From NCBI GenBank assembly GCA_001657395.1, contig LYSY01000001.1, positions 806,001 through 870,000 on the forward strand: a DNA stretch of 64,000 bases, read 5' to 3'. The DNA comes from Rhodospirillales bacterium BBD 1991-14. GTDB taxonomy: Bacteria > Pseudomonadota > Alphaproteobacteria > Kiloniellales > Kiloniellaceae. A program made the translations under genes and the position numbers. The notes beneath the pieces are model-generated. The model made no database searches and was not told where the DNA came from. It saw only the letters and a program-made list of their open reading frames with translations. Position 1 is the first letter of the stretch, and the number at the start of each line of letters is the position of its first letter. Shown one piece after another: positions 28,368 through 36,740 of the stretch.

Positions 28368-29906
28368 ATGATTTTTGAAGATCTTGGACTGAGTCCAGAG
28401 GTCCTGAAGGCGGTTGAGGAAGTGGGTTATTCCACCCCGACCCCGATTCAGGAAAAAGCGATCCCGGTCGTCCTGATGGGACGCGACGTCTTGGGCTGTG
28501 CGCAGACCGGCACCGGCAAGACGGCGGGTTTCACACTGCCGATGATCGACATCCTCTCCAGTGGCCGCGCCCGGGCCCGCATGCCCCGTTCTCTGATCAT
28601 CGCGCCGACGCGCGAACTGGCCGCCCAGGTGTCCGAGAACTTCGAACTCTACGGCAAGTACGGCAAGCTCTCCATGGCCCTGCTCATCGGCGGCTCGTCC
28701 TTTGTCGAGCAGGAGCAGAAGCTGGACCGCGGCGTCGATGTTCTGATCGCAACGCCGGGCCGTCTCATCGATCTCTTCGAGCGCGGCAAGATCCTGCTGG
28801 CCGACGTGAAGATCCTGGTCATCGACGAGGCCGACCGCATGCTGGACATGGGCTTCATGCCCGACGTCGAGCGCATCGTCGGTCTGCTGCCCAAGATCCG
28901 CCAGACCCTGTTCTTCTCGGCCACCATGCCGCCGGAGATCCGGCGGCTGGCCGACAGCTTCCTGATGAACCCGAAGGAGATCTCCGTCGACCCGCCGGCC
29001 TCGGCGGCCGAGACCGTGACCCAGGGCCTTCTCAAGGTCCGCGGCGCGGCGAAGGAAAAGCGGGCCGCGCTGCGCGATCTGATCCGCAGCGAGGAGGTCA
29101 AGTCCGCCCTCGTGTTCTGCAACCGCAAGCGCGACGTGGACATCGTCTTCCGCTCCATGCAGCGCCACGGCTTCTCGGTTGCCGCCCTGCACGGCGACAT
29201 GGCTCAGCCGGTGCGCATGGAAACCCTGCAGACCTTCAAGGACGGCGAGGTGCAGTTCCTGGTGTGCTCCGACGTGGCCGCACGCGGGCTGGACATTCCT
29301 GCCGTATCCCACGTTTTCAATTTCGATGTGCCGTCGAACCCCGAAGACTACGTCCACCGGATCGGACGGACGGGGCGCGCCGGACGCAGCGGCAAGGCCT
29401 TTACCCTGGCGCTGCCGGAAGAAGGCAAGTATCTGGCTTCCGTGGTTCGCATGATCGGCAAAGAGATCCCCAAGGTCGCGCTCGAAGGCGCGGAAAGCTG
29501 GGACGCCGGCGAGGCCGAGGACCAGACCGGCCGCCGCCGCCGCGGATCGACGCGCCGGGGGTCCCGCTCCGCCGCGGGCAAGAGTTCCGAGGGCCGGGGC
29601 CGCAAGGACCGCGGTGAGCGGAACCGGCGCGAAAAGGACCGGCGTGAAAAGGATCTGGGTGAGAACGACGGCGGCGAGAGAAGCCGGGGCGAAAGTGACC
29701 GTTCCGCGAAAGACCTCGAGGTTGTGTCCTTCGAAGGCGCGGCCGAGCAGGACGCTGCCACGAGCAGCGGGAGCACAGCCAAGCGGGAGAAACGCGAGCC
29801 CCGCCGCGGCAAACAGAAGCAGGGTAACGATACCCTCGCGCCCGGCGAAACCGCCTTCGGCGACCACATTCCGGCCTTCCTGCTGCGTCCGGCGAAGGTC
29901 GCCTGA
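28368..29906 (+). CDS. rhlE: DEAD-box ATP-dependent RNA helicase, RhlE-type
   Basis: The 512-residue helicase unwinds RNA duplexes, typically in ribosome assembly, cold adaptation and degradosome function. Motifs in order are the Q motif (GYSTPTPIQEKAIP), AQTGTGKTAGFTLP, PTRELAAQ, TPGRLIDL, VIDEADRMLDMGF, SATMP, FCNRKRDV, CSDVAARGLDIP and HRIGRTGRAGRSG. From about residue 385 the tail is low-complexity and very rich in Arg, Lys, Glu, Gly and Ser with ERxRxEKDRREKD-like repeats, a likely RNA-binding extension. The 170-base upstream region is AT-rich and has a palindrome. Confidence 0.93.
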   Translation: MIFEDLGLSPEVLKAVEEVGYSTPTPIQEKAIPVVLMGRDVLGCAQTGTGKTAGFTLPMIDILSSGRARARMPRSLIIAPTRELAAQVSENFELYGKYGKLSMALLIGGSSFVEQEQKLDRGVDVLIATPGRLIDLFERGKILLADVKILVIDEADRMLDMGFMPDVERIVGLLPKIRQTLFFSATMPPEIRRLADSFLMNPKEISVDPPASAAETVTQGLLKVRGAAKEKRAALRDLIRSEEVKSALVFCNRKRDVDIVFRSMQRHGFSVAALHGDMAQPVRMETLQTFKDGEVQFLVCSDVAARGLDIPAVSHVFNFDVPSNPEDYVHRIGRTGRAGRSGKAFTLALPEEGKYLASVVRMIGKEIPKVALEGAESWDAGEAEDQTGRRRRGSTRRGSRSAAGKSSEGRGRKDRGERNRREKDRREKDLGENDGGERSRGESDRSAKDLEVVSFEGAAEQDAATSSGSTAKREKREPRRGKQKQGNDTLAPGETAFGDHIPAFLLRPAKVA

Positions 29907-29918
29907 CGGCCTCCCGGC

Positions 29919-30947
29919 TTACCGCGTTACCACCGCCGCCTCGGGCGCAAAGCCATCGTCGACCGCAGCCAGGACCACGCCGCGTTCGGCCACGCCCTCG
30001 GGTAGCGGCAGACCCCTGGTGACCCGGAAGGCGCCGTCGTAGGCGCCGATGAAGACGGCCCGCTCATCGGCCAGTGCGCCGAGTTTGGCCGCCTCATCGA
30101 AGCTATGCCCCAGTCCGGAGACGGCGTAGCCCGGCGGTGCCGGCTGCGGTTCCAGATAGCCCTCCACCGACAACCGCTCGAGCGGACCGGCCAATCCCCG
30201 GAAGCGTCCCGCCGTTACGCGCTCGGCAACCAGCAGATCGCCGCGGCGGCGGCCCACGGCCGTTACGAAGCCGCCGGCCTGCGGCTGAGCGGTGCCGGGG
30301 GGAAGCACCAGGTCGAGACCACCAAGGCGCAGCCGGCCCCGCGCACCGCCCGCGAGGGCAACGCCTGCGACGACATCGTCGAGGCTGACCGCGCTCAAAA
30401 GATCGACCCGCGCCGCCACCACGCTGTTGCCGCGCCACAGACCGGAGACGGCGACCCGCTGACCCGGGGCGGGCTGGAAGGTACCCTCTGGCGCCTTGAG
30501 AAGCGCCCCCGCCTCGACCAGCACGTCGACACCCAGACAGCGGAACCCGTCCTCGGTCAGGCTTTCGATCCGGCCGATCAGCGGATGCTCGACCGTGACC
30601 GCCGCGGCGACCAGGCGTCCATCCTGTCCGGCCGCCGCCTCAACGGTGACGGCATGACCCGCACCAACCGCCTCCACAGGCAGCGCGCCGAGCGCGTGCC
30701 GCACGGCGAGGTCCGGCGGCGTCTCCACCGTCAAACCGTTGACCAGCAGGCTGGCGGTGCCGTGCACCAGACCGAAGATGCCGGTGCCGCCGACCCCGCC
30801 CTCGGATGGACGGTCGGAGGATCCGCCGGATGCCTGCGGGATGCGTTGCCCGCGCTGTGACAAGCCCGGCGGGCTGCAGGCCGCGAGTGCCGTCAGTCCA
30901 AATCCGATGAGGACGGCCCGTCGCTTGGCATCGATCTTCTGTCCCAT
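29919..30947 (-). CDS. Exported lipoprotein with DUF5666-like repeats
   Basis: The 342-residue protein has a signal with lipobox LTALAAC (Cys near residue 24), preceded by KRRAVLIGFG. It should be anchored to a membrane and exposed to the periplasm. The body is a series of small beta modules (GRIESLTEDGFRCLGVDVLVEAG, GQRVAVSGLWRGNSVVAARV, GGFVTAVGRRRGDLLVAERV) like the DUF5666/OB-fold-like repeats of envelope lipoproteins of unknown function. It is 14 bases downstream of the DUF6502-type gene on the same strand, so they are likely an operon; that pairing is a useful clue to function. Confidence 0.82.
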   Translation of the reverse strand: MGQKIDAKRRAVLIGFGLTALAACSPPGLSQRGQRIPQASGGSSDRPSEGGVGGTGIFGLVHGTASLLVNGLTVETPPDLAVRHALGALPVEAVGAGHAVTVEAAAGQDGRLVAAAVTVEHPLIGRIESLTEDGFRCLGVDVLVEAGALLKAPEGTFQPAPGQRVAVSGLWRGNSVVAARVDLLSAVSLDDVVAGVALAGGARGRLRLGGLDLVLPPGTAQPQAGGFVTAVGRRRGDLLVAERVTAGRFRGLAGPLERLSVEGYLEPQPAPPGYAVSGLGHSFDEAAKLGALADERAVFIGAYDGAFRVTRGLPLPEGVAERGVVLAAVDDGFAPEAAVVTR

Positions 30948-30961
30948 GATCCTCCCCTGAC

Positions 30962-31813
30962 TCAGCGCTCGTCCTCTGAGGCCTCGTCTTCCCGATAAAA
31001 GTACACGCCGAAGCGGAAACGTTCGTTGGCTCCGCCCGCCCCTACATCCTCTTCGTCCGCGCTCTGGCGCTCAAAGCCCAGGCGGTTGAGCTCGGCCAGC
31101 ACCTCCCCGGCGAGAACGCGCGCACGCTCCTCGATCGCATCCACCGAGTCGGCGGTCAGGTTATTGTAGAAGACGGCTCTCTCAAGAAAGGGCGCAGGGC
31201 CCTCTTCGATCAGTATGTTCTCTACGGCAGCGGAGACGTGGTCGCCGATGTTGCGGGAGAAGAAGTGAAAACGCTCGGCGCCGCCGTCGCGCGCCACCAG
31301 AGCATCGCCGCGCAGGACGACCGTGTCGGCCTCCCTATCGTGGACGACCAGGCCGCGGCGCAGCAGCTCGTCCAGGATCGTACGCGGACGCACGTCCCTG
31401 CTGACCGATTCCACCAGCGTCTCGAATGATATCGCGTCCTTGGCCTGCCTGGGCAAGGGGCGCGGCGCTCCCTCACTGGTCGTCGTTTGCGGGTCGGCCA
31501 GCCAGCGTCCGACAACCGTCGCCAATACACTGACACGTTGGCCGAGGGCCGTGTCTTCGGTGCCCGCGCTTTCGCGCAGCGCCCGCACGTCCTTGCGGTG
31601 AACCCCGGTGATGACACTGACACGGCTGTCGGTCGGCTGTTCGCCGTTCAGCCGGAAGTCCTCGCGGGCCACCTCCACATAGAGCTCCTTGAGTACCCGA
31701 TAGAGCGCCGGTGCGGTGATGCCCTTGGCAATCAGGGCTTTCACCAGAGGCCGCAGAAGCCGCCTGACGGCAGGCCCCAGCCCCGACGCGTCCGGGTCAC
31801 CAGACTGTGTCAT
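30962..31813 (-). CDS. DUF6502-type protein with possible winged-helix segments
   Basis: I assign this 283-residue protein by resemblance to the uncharacterised DUF6502 group. Its sequence has LGPAVRRLLRPLVKALIAKGI, ALYRVLKELYVEVAREDF, the SVITGVHRKDVRAL helix-turn-helix-like stretch, then PRTILDELLRRGLVVHDREADTVVLRGDALV-type wing sequence (seen as ILDELLRRGLVVHDREADT). A regulatory role is therefore plausible, unproven. The ATG at 31813 is preferred; a longer frame adds MVFFPTKLYITP. It is divergent from the RTX protein gene. Confidence 0.7.
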   Translation of the reverse strand: MTQSGDPDASGLGPAVRRLLRPLVKALIAKGITAPALYRVLKELYVEVAREDFRLNGEQPTDSRVSVITGVHRKDVRALRESAGTEDTALGQRVSVLATVVGRWLADPQTTTSEGAPRPLPRQAKDAISFETLVESVSRDVRPRTILDELLRRGLVVHDREADTVVLRGDALVARDGGAERFHFFSRNIGDHVSAAVENILIEEGPAPFLERAVFYNNLTADSVDAIEERARVLAGEVLAELNRLGFERQSADEEDVGAGGANERFRFGVYFYREDEASEDER

Positions 31814-31971
31814 GGGCGTGATATAGAGCTTGGTGGGAAAAAAGACCACAAAAAACCTTGGAGTTCAGGAAACCCGGCGTATATGGTGGGCCAATAAATG
31901 GGATTTTTTCCCACAAACAATCATATGGGGTCTTAACCGCAGTCCTGCAACGTTTTTGAGGAGCTCCCCCC

Positions 31972-33654
31972 ATGTCCTTTCTCTCCGGATTCCTGAGTTT
32001 CTTCGGCGGGTTCACCCGCTTCGGTAGCAATGATGACGACGTCATTACGCGGTTCCTGGGCGGCCGCACCGTCGCCCGTGACGGCGACGACACGGTTGTC
32101 GGCGGTTTCTTCAATGATGTGGTTTACGGCGGCGATGGCAACGACCTGATCCGCGGCCGCACCGGCCACGACCGCCTTTTCGGCGAAGACGGCGACGACG
32201 ATCTGCGGGCCGGCCGCGGCGACGACACCCTGGTCGGCGGCAGCGGCAACGACCACCTGCGGAGCGGCTTCGGGGCCGACCGCTTCGTTTTCGACCCCTC
32301 CAATCCGGATGAAGGCGACGATGTGATAAAGGACCTGGATATCGCTGCCGGCGATCGCCTGGTCCTGAACGCCGCCGACGTGCTGCGCTCCGCCCCGGGC
32401 GTCGCCTCCGCCTCGCCCTTCGGCGACCCCGGCGCCGTCGAAGGCGCGGACCTGGATGAAGACCCCGACTGGACCATCAGCGCCTCTCCCGACGGCTTTG
32501 TCGTCGTCGGGCATCCCGGCGGCACCATCACCATCGAGGGGCTCGCATTCTCGGATGCGCTGCGCTTTGACGACCTTCTGCCCGCCATCGAAATCGCCAA
32601 TGCCCAGGCCGGCGATGCCGGCGACGACCGTCTGCGCGGCGGGCGCGACGACGACTTCCTGAACGGCCTGGCCGGCGACGACCGGCTCTTGGGCCGGGCC
32701 GGCGACGACGTCATCCTGGGTGGGGAAGGCAACGACACGCTGCGCGGCGGGCGCGACAACGACCTCCTGAACGGAGGCCTCGACGATGACCGTGTCATCG
32801 GAAACAGCGGCGACGATACCCTGATCGGCGGCAGCGGCGACGATCATCTGCGCGGCGATGCCGGCATCGACCGCTTCGTCTTCGACCCCAGCAATCCGGA
32901 CGAAGGCGCCGATGTCGTCCAGGACTTCACCCTGGGCGAAGACCTGCTGGTGCTGTCGGCGGCCGACATCGCCAAGGCGACGCCGGAGATCCTCTCGGCG
33001 CTGGCCAGTGGCGATACCTCGGCCATCGCCGGGGCCGCCGAGCTGTTGACCGCGCTGGACAACAGCCCGGAATGGAGCATATCCGGAGCACCGGGCAGCA
33101 ACAATCTGACGGTCGGCCATCCGGGCGGCACCATCGAGTTCGAAGGGCTGGCATTTGCCGGGCAGAGTTTCGTCGATCTGGCCGGTGCCTTCGATGCCGC
33201 GGCGCTCAACCTGCAGAACGGCACTGGTGGTGACGAGACGCTGGCCGGCGGGCGCGGCGACGATCTTTTGAACGGCGGCGCCGGACTGGATCTCCTGATC
33301 GGCGACAGCGGCGACGACCTGCTGGTCGGCGGCGCTGATGCAGACCTCTTCCGCTTCGACCCCTCCAATGGCAACGAGGGTGACGACATCATTGCCGATT
33401 TCAATCCCGGCGAGGGCGATCTCATCCAACTCGCGGTCCAGGACGTGATCGACTCCCTGGAGCCGGAGCTGCTGGACGACGGCCTGCAACTGACCGATCT
33501 GGATACCTCGGCCAATTGGGACTTCAACGCCACCCCCGGCGGCGATGCGACCATCACCCATACCGGCGGCACCATCACCCTGGTCGGCCTGGGCGACGCC
33601 CTGGGCGGGGTGACCAGCTTCAACGACCTGAGCGGATCTCTGGACCTGGTGTAA
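31972..33654 (+). CDS. RTX (hemolysin-type calcium-binding) repeat protein
   Basis: The 560-residue acidic protein is built of Ca-binding nonapeptides of the form GGxGxDxLx in three clusters (about 53-100, 214-298, 417-455). After each cluster comes a copy of a longer module: residues 104-190, 301-395 and 459-540, each with RFxFDPSNxxEGxD, then a W, then a GGTI-hydrophobic-GL(A) ending. No N-terminal signal peptide is seen, as expected for type I secretion via an uncleaved C-terminal signal, but no type I exporter is nearby. GAGGAGC precedes the ATG. Likely a secreted or surface protein of unknown target. Confidence 0.85.
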   Translation: MSFLSGFLSFFGGFTRFGSNDDDVITRFLGGRTVARDGDDTVVGGFFNDVVYGGDGNDLIRGRTGHDRLFGEDGDDDLRAGRGDDTLVGGSGNDHLRSGFGADRFVFDPSNPDEGDDVIKDLDIAAGDRLVLNAADVLRSAPGVASASPFGDPGAVEGADLDEDPDWTISASPDGFVVVGHPGGTITIEGLAFSDALRFDDLLPAIEIANAQAGDAGDDRLRGGRDDDFLNGLAGDDRLLGRAGDDVILGGEGNDTLRGGRDNDLLNGGLDDDRVIGNSGDDTLIGGSGDDHLRGDAGIDRFVFDPSNPDEGADVVQDFTLGEDLLVLSAADIAKATPEILSALASGDTSAIAGAAELLTALDNSPEWSISGAPGSNNLTVGHPGGTIEFEGLAFAGQSFVDLAGAFDAAALNLQNGTGGDETLAGGRGDDLLNGGAGLDLLIGDSGDDLLVGGADADLFRFDPSNGNEGDDIIADFNPGEGDLIQLAVQDVIDSLEPELLDDGLQLTDLDTSANWDFNATPGGDATITHTGGTITLVGLGDALGGVTSFNDLSGSLDLV

Positions 33655-33691
33655 GAGGGCACGTCTGAAGCGCCCGCTGCGGGGCTGCCGT

Positions 33692-34225
33692 TTAGACGGC
33701 TCCGCAGCGGCGCAATGGCTTGACCATGCAAACACGCGGACTGATCCCGTCCAGACCGCACGCCCGCTCTCCGACGCGCACCGCCTGGAGGTCGGGACCA
33801 ACCCGGTCTTCGCCGACGACCGCGAACCCCAGGACCTCGTAGTAGGGACGGTTCCAGGGCACGTCGCGGAAGGTGGTCAGGAAGAGGCTTTGAGACCCCT
33901 GCCCCAGCGCCCAGGCCTCGACCCGGGCGATCAACGCGCGACCGAGACCGCGGCGTCCGTGGTCCGGATGCACCGAGACCTCCGCCAGATAGCCTTCCCC
34001 GTCGACGCTGCCGGCAATGGCCAGGCCAACAGGAATTCCGGCGTCTGTCTCCGCCACCCAAAGGCGCCCCTCCTCCGCCAGTGAACGGTACTCCTCGGCA
34101 GCCGTCGGGCGCCCTTCGGCGATGACGTCCAGGCCGACCGCGCGAAAGCGTGCGGCCGCGGCGCGTTCCACGGCTCCAAGAAACTGGGAGTCCGCCAGGC
34201 AGCCACGGCGCAGCCGTGCCGTCAC
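33692..34225 (-). CDS. GNAT-family N-acetyltransferase
   Basis: The 177-residue enzyme transfers an acetyl group from acetyl-CoA to an amine. The core motif A is VHPDHGRRGLGRALIARVEAWA (acetyl-CoA pyrophosphate loop RRGLGRAL at about 87-95). The preceding strand is YLAEVSV, and motif B follows as NRPYYEVLGFAVV. The substrate is unknown. It converges with the RTX gene; a GC-rich hairpin at about 33669-33713 overlaps its last codons and could end transcription from both sides. Its start is divergent from the Lrp-domain gene. Confidence 0.88.
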   Translation of the reverse strand: MTARLRRGCLADSQFLGAVERAAAARFRAVGLDVIAEGRPTAAEEYRSLAEEGRLWVAETDAGIPVGLAIAGSVDGEGYLAEVSVHPDHGRRGLGRALIARVEAWALGQGSQSLFLTTFRDVPWNRPYYEVLGFAVVGEDRVGPDLQAVRVGERACGLDGISPRVCMVKPLRRCGAV

Positions 34226-34357
34226 CGTGCCGCCCGCCCGCTACCGCCCTTGGCCTCAGGCGCTGAACGGCTATGATGGCGGCTGCGTGTTCGGGGCCAG
34301 CCGCAAATCCCGGCACCGCCCGCGATCAGGTTCAAAGGCAGGGAAAGACGGGACGGC

Positions 34358-34600
34358 ATGCAGACGATCTTCATCATGATCAAGTGCGACCTTGGAAAGG
34401 CCTATCCGGTGGCCGACGCGTTGGTGGAGAACGTGGAACAGGTCTCGGAGGTGCACTCGACCTCAGGCGAATATGACCTGCTGGTCAAGTGCTACCTTCA
34501 GGACAGCGACGACATCGGGCACTTCGTGAACGAAGAGGTTCAGACCCTGCCCGGCATCAAGGACACCTTTACCCTGATCGCTTTCAAGGCGTTTTCCTGA
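34358..34600 (+). CDS. Stand-alone Lrp/AsnC ligand-binding (RAM) domain protein
   Basis: The 80-residue protein consists only of the C-terminal alpha-beta sandwich of Lrp/AsnC regulators, with no DNA-binding half. It contains VENVEQVSEVHSTSGEYDLLVKCYL and LPGIKDTFTLIAFKAF, the usual VxEVxxxxGxYDLLL and GVxxTxTLI motifs. Such stand-alone domains bind amino acids and may modulate full-length Lrp proteins or enzymes; neither partner is evident here. GGGACGGC precedes the ATG. Confidence 0.9.
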   Translation: MQTIFIMIKCDLGKAYPVADALVENVEQVSEVHSTSGEYDLLVKCYLQDSDDIGHFVNEEVQTLPGIKDTFTLIAFKAFS

Positions 34601-34631
34601 CCGCCTGGCTGATCGGCGCAAATCCCAGGCT

Positions 34632-35051
34632 TCAGACGCCGCGGATTGTGACCGGCTCGTCACGCTCCCGCGCAGCCTGCAGCCATGAGCCGAGATCCTG
34701 CAGCATCGTGCAGAACTGCTGCCGCCCGACCTCCCAGTCGTCGATAGAGAGGAACTGGGTGTAGCCGTAGCTGGCGGTGAGCGGCCAGACCTGCTTGGGG
34801 CTGTCGCTGTGGGAGATGCGCCGAGACGCCTCCTCCAGTTCCTCGACCAGCCGGTCGATCGCAAAGCCATTAAGGGTGGTGGTGCTGGTGACCCTGAAGT
34901 TCCCTGCAACGAAACAGAGGGCTTCAAAGGCGTCGCCATCCATGTAAACGGTATCGCCCGGCCGCAGGGGCGCGTCCTGCTCCCCCGGATAGAAAGCGGC
35001 GTAGTAGGAGCCGACCAGGTCCTCGGCGTTCTTGACCAGCGTCAACTGCAT
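34632..35051 (-). CDS. Conserved hypothetical protein
   Basis: I do not recognise this 139-residue protein. It reads MQLTLVKNAEDLVGSYYAAF, then GDTVYMDGDAFEALCFVAGNFRV, a helical stretch RLVEELEEASRRI and a last segment with WEVGRQQFCTMLQDLGSWLQAARE. It has no signal peptide. The ATG at 35051 has no clear ribosome-binding site; a TTG at 35087 is an alternative. It directly follows the P460-like gene (about 50 bases) on the same strand, so it may belong to that transcript, but a role is not inferable. Confidence 0.65.
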   Translation of the reverse strand: MQLTLVKNAEDLVGSYYAAFYPGEQDAPLRPGDTVYMDGDAFEALCFVAGNFRVTSTTTLNGFAIDRLVEELEEASRRISHSDSPKQVWPLTASYGYTQFLSIDDWEVGRQQFCTMLQDLGSWLQAARERDEPVTIRGV

Positions 35052-35102
35052 CCGGTCATTCTGCGCCAGGCTGCCGACGGCGAGCAACGGCGCAGATGCG
35101 CT

Positions 35103-35786
35103 CTAATCCGCCGTCACGCGGCGCTCCACCGGAACGAAGTACAGGTGGTCCTGGTCTTCCTGTGCCAGGTGGCAGGCAATGCAGAACTCCACCCGCTGGG
35201 CGCCCTCGCCCCCCGTTTCACCCAGGAACGCACCGGTTTCGGAGATCATCGAGTAGCGCCAGTCGCCGGTCACGTAGTTGAAGCCCGGGGCCATCTTCTC
35301 CATCACGAACAGCGGGCCCAGGGTGATCTCTCCCGCGTCGGTGACCACGAAGCTGTCCTTGACCACCACGGACCCCACAGGCAGCTGCCCGGCTTCCTCG
35401 TAGCGGCCGTAGTCGCGGGCCTGGGCATTGGCATAGTTGCTGACGTAGCGCCGCCCGTGCGTCATGGATTTGTAGGGTGCGCTGCTGTAGCGCTGCCAGG
35501 TCTGGTAGTCCGCGACCACGCGGCTGCCGCTGCGGGCATAGACGGCGGCCAGTTCGTCGGCGAGGCCCAGATAGATCTCCGCGGCTTCCCGGTCGCTGAG
35601 AACAGCGGGATTGGGGACCCGGAAATGCCGGCGTGGTTGTTCGGTGCTGCCGCCGAGACCTTGGACGGTCTGCAGCGGTTCAGAGACGCTGCCGGCAGGC
35701 GAAGCGTTCTCCGGCTCGCCTGCTGTGGCACTCTGGGCGAGCCCGGCAGCAATCACGGCAACCATGACGGCGGGGCGTATGAGCAT
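35103..35786 (-). CDS. Cytochrome P460-like c-type heme protein (copy 1)
   Basis: The 227-residue exported protein has a Sec signal (MLIRPAVMVAVIAAGLAQSATA) and one heme-attachment site CIACH at residues 202-206. The domain shows WQRYSSAPYKSMTHGRRYVSNYAN, GQLPVGSVVVKDSF, GPLFVMEKMAPGF and GDWRYSM, features I associate with the cytochrome P460/cytochrome c-prime-beta fold. Known P460 proteins act on hydroxylamine or NO; activity here is unproven. The ATG at 35786 has AAGGAGG nine bases upstream. Two paralogues lie at 39693 and 41078 on the same strand. Confidence 0.83.
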   Translation of the reverse strand: MLIRPAVMVAVIAAGLAQSATAGEPENASPAGSVSEPLQTVQGLGGSTEQPRRHFRVPNPAVLSDREAAEIYLGLADELAAVYARSGSRVVADYQTWQRYSSAPYKSMTHGRRYVSNYANAQARDYGRYEEAGQLPVGSVVVKDSFVVTDAGEITLGPLFVMEKMAPGFNYVTGDWRYSMISETGAFLGETGGEGAQRVEFCIACHLAQEDQDHLYFVPVERRVTAD

Positions 35787-35953
35787 ACGCGCATACCTCC
35801 TTACAGCGACCCCAACTCTTCCCTTCGATCCTGCATAGGGAAGATATGGGGTGCCGCAGACTACAAGAAAAGGTTGTAGCGGGCCGCAATGCTCGCCGCG
35901 GAGCAACAGTCGCAGCGGCGCCGCACTGGCGCTGCGGCCGACGACCGCTGCCG

Positions 35954-36586
35954 CTACTTGGTGCCGAAGATGCGATCCCCTGCGTCGCCCAGACCGGGCA
36001 CGATGTAGCCCTTGTCGTTCAGGCGCTCGTCGACGGCGGCGGTAAAGATCGGCACGTCCGGATGGGCGTCCTGCAGGGTCTTGATCCCTTCCGGGGCCGC
36101 GACCAGACAGACGAAGCTGAGCGACCCGGCGTTGTCGCGCTTGAGCAGTTCCAGGGCCGCGACGGCGGTGTGTCCGGTCGCCAGCATCGGGTCGACGACA
36201 ATGGCAAGCCGCCGGCTCATATCCTGCGGCACCTTGTAGTAGTACTCCACCGCCTCGAGGGTCGAAGGATCGCGGTAGAGCCCGACATGGCCGACCGAGG
36301 CTGCCGGGATCAGGTCGAGCATGCCGTCGAGGAGACCGTTGCCGGCCCGGAGAATGGTGATGAAGCAGGGTTCCGGCTCCGCCAACACCGGCAGTTCCGC
36401 CTGAGAGACAGGCGTCTCCACCGTGACGGTCTTCAGTTCCAGATGCCGGGTTACCTCATAGGCGAGGAGAAGGCTGATCTCCCGCAACAGGCGGCGGAAC
36501 TCCGGCAGCGCCGTATCCTTGTCGCGCATCAGCGTCAGTTTGTGCTGGACCAGCGGGTGGTCGACCGTCGTCACCGAGTTCTGCAT
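35954..36586 (-). CDS. upp: Uracil phosphoribosyltransferase
   Basis: UPRTase converts uracil and PRPP to UMP in pyrimidine salvage. The 210 residues have [15 protein letters not shown] at the N-terminus, [25 protein letters not shown]-type sequence (seen as [13 protein letters not shown]), the PRPP-binding [19 protein letters not shown] and the C-terminal uracil loop [17 protein letters not shown]. Length and motifs match E. coli Upp. It lies within the heme-protein region between the MscS channel and P460 copy 1 but is a housekeeping gene unrelated to them. Confidence 0.96.
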   Translation of the reverse strand: MQNSVTTVDHPLVQHKLTLMRDKDTALPEFRRLLREISLLLAYEVTRHLELKTVTVETPVSQAELPVLAEPEPCFITILRAGNGLLDGMLDLIPAASVGHVGLYRDPSTLEAVEYYYKVPQDMSRRLAIVVDPMLATGHTAVAALELLKRDNAGSLSFVCLVAAPEGIKTLQDAHPDVPIFTAAVDERLNDKGYIVPGLGDAGDRIFGTK

Positions 36587-36740
36587 GGTTCCCCTGCTTG
36601 TCGGCCCCTGGATGGTCCGGGGCGCTTTCGTTGGCGTTCCGCCCCTTCCCTGCCGGGCCGAAGCTTGGGCAGAGTGTTAGAAGACGGGGACGATTCTGTC
36701 GAGAGCCAAGGCGGTGGCGGGCCGCCCGCGAGCGGCCCCG

